Of a stretch of DNA of 5,159 bases, positions 4,704 to 5,159 are shown piece by piece. The stretch is taken from NCBI GenBank assembly GCA_021783935.1, contig JAJXTK010000484.1, forward strand, positions 1 to 5,159, written 5' to 3'. The notes under the pieces are model-generated. The model was not told the DNA's origin and did not search any database. It saw only the letters and a program-made list of their open reading frames with translations. Both the position numbers and the translations under genes were made by a program. Each line of letters starts with the position of its first letter. Position 1 is the stretch's first letter. Origin of the DNA: Myxococcales bacterium (GTDB taxonomy: Bacteria > Myxococcota_A > Polyangia > Polyangiales > JADJMO01).

Positions 4704-5159
4704 CTACTTCGCGAGGGGCATGCCCGACGGGTCGAGCGGCGGATCGGGCGCCAGGCAACGATCGAGCTGCGGCTGCAGGTCCTTCATCTCGCCCGGCAGC
4801 CGCGGGCGCCCCATGACGCTCGAGCCGATGCGGTGCGGCTTGGACCCGTCCTGATGGGTGTACGAGAGCCAGATCCAGAGCGCGCGCCCCTTGATGTTCT
4901 CGAACGGGACGCCCCCCCCCTTCTGATCGAACCACTCGCGCGAGTCCCGGCTGTTGTTCCGGTTGTCGCCGAGCACCCAGACCTCGCCGGGCTTCGGAAA
5001 CCACGGCCCCGCGTTGGTGCGCGCGTAGACGGGGCTCGTCTCGGGCGCGCCGTCGTGCATCGTGGCGTAGCGCGTGGTCGCGTAGAAGGTGAGGTAGCCC
5101 TGGCCGGCGAGGAACTCGACGTAGAGCTCCCCCTCGTAGGTGCCAACGTCGGGCACAAC
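4704..5159 (-). CDS. lepB: Type I signal peptidase, C-terminal part; 5' end outside window
   Basis: About 151 codons are present; the frame is open to the right edge and the start lies beyond it. Type I signal peptidases (family S26) cut signal peptides from secreted proteins on the outer face of the inner membrane with a Ser/Lys dyad. The conserved box E is clear: VWVLGDNRNNSRDSREWF (codons about 4929-4979), followed by GVPFENIKGRALWIWLSY, which matches the E. coli LepB order GDNR..S.DSR...FVP..N..GRA..IW. The catalytic Ser and Lys boxes, the transmembrane anchors and the true start are outside the window, so activity cannot be judged. The C-terminal tail after the IWLSY strand (about 50 residues, HQDGSKPHRIGSSVMG to PSGMPLAK) is longer than usual, Pro-rich and contains one Cys. 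A run of nine C (4912-4920), nine G in the mRNA, encodes part of KGGGV and the frame is intact across it. The gene stops at 4704-4706, immediately beside the NFACT-R stop. Confidence 0.92.
   Translation of the reverse strand, partial: VVPDVGTYEGELYVEFLAGQGYLTFYATTRYATMHDGAPETSPVYARTNAGPWFPKPGEVWVLGDNRNNSRDSREWFDQKGGGVPFENIKGRALWIWLSYTHQDGSKPHRIGSSVMGRPRLPGEMKDLQPQLDRCLAPDPPLDPSGMPLAK

Noticed and set aside
1001..4816. A 1271-codon open plus-strand frame spanning four genes
   Set aside because: It is an artefact of high G+C and third-position bias. Its translation is low-complexity Arg/Ala, and it overlaps genes with clear family motifs in other frames and on the other strand.
1..5159. Mobile element, CRISPR array, tRNA/rRNA gene or defence system
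   Set aside because: No transposase, integrase, repeat-spacer pattern, tRNA-like cloverleaf or defence domain was recognised; all long frames with real motifs are the six genes listed.

Overview
This is a very GC-rich window (roughly 70% G+C by eye, with strong G/C third-position bias) from a bacterial chromosome. It holds six protein-coding genes, two of them cut by the window ends. The mix of genes, the codon bias and a selenocysteine-containing SelD would fit a myxobacterium or another former deltaproteobacterium. That placement is an inference, because no rRNA or other phylogenetic marker is present.

Layout, left to right. (1) The last ~111 codons of carA, the glutaminase subunit of carbamoyl-phosphate synthetase, run to 337. 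(2) After a 124-bp spacer with an A+T-rich patch comes a membrane fatty acyl desaturase (462-1433) with all three histidine boxes. (3) A 162-bp spacer with a purine/pyrimidine hairpin, probably a terminator, leads to selD (selenide, water dikinase, 1596-2693). This gene is read through an in-frame TGA at 1647-1649, which sits exactly where SelD proteins carry their catalytic Cys or Sec. A simple stop-to-stop gene call would start at 1683 and lose the catalytic N-terminus. (4) On the minus strand, 4210-2705 encodes a large HAD-superfamily hydrolase-like protein with a helical C-terminal extension. It converges on selD with only 11 bp between the stop codons. (5) Divergent from it, 4311-4703 encodes a small stand-alone NFACT-R (DUF814) domain protein. 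(6) Its stop codon directly abuts the stop of a convergent minus-strand type I signal peptidase gene (4704 to the right edge, 5' end missing).

The genes do not form one pathway or one operon: there are two convergent junctions and one divergent junction. They look like housekeeping and accessory metabolism: pyrimidine/arginine precursor synthesis, lipid unsaturation, selenium metabolism, an uncharacterised phosphatase-like protein, a putative RNA-binding protein and protein secretion. The most notable item is the selenoprotein SelD. Immediately after its UGA lie two back-to-back RNA hairpins that are candidates for the bacterial SECIS element. No mobile element, CRISPR array, tRNA or rRNA was seen, and I found no convincing new multi-gene system.
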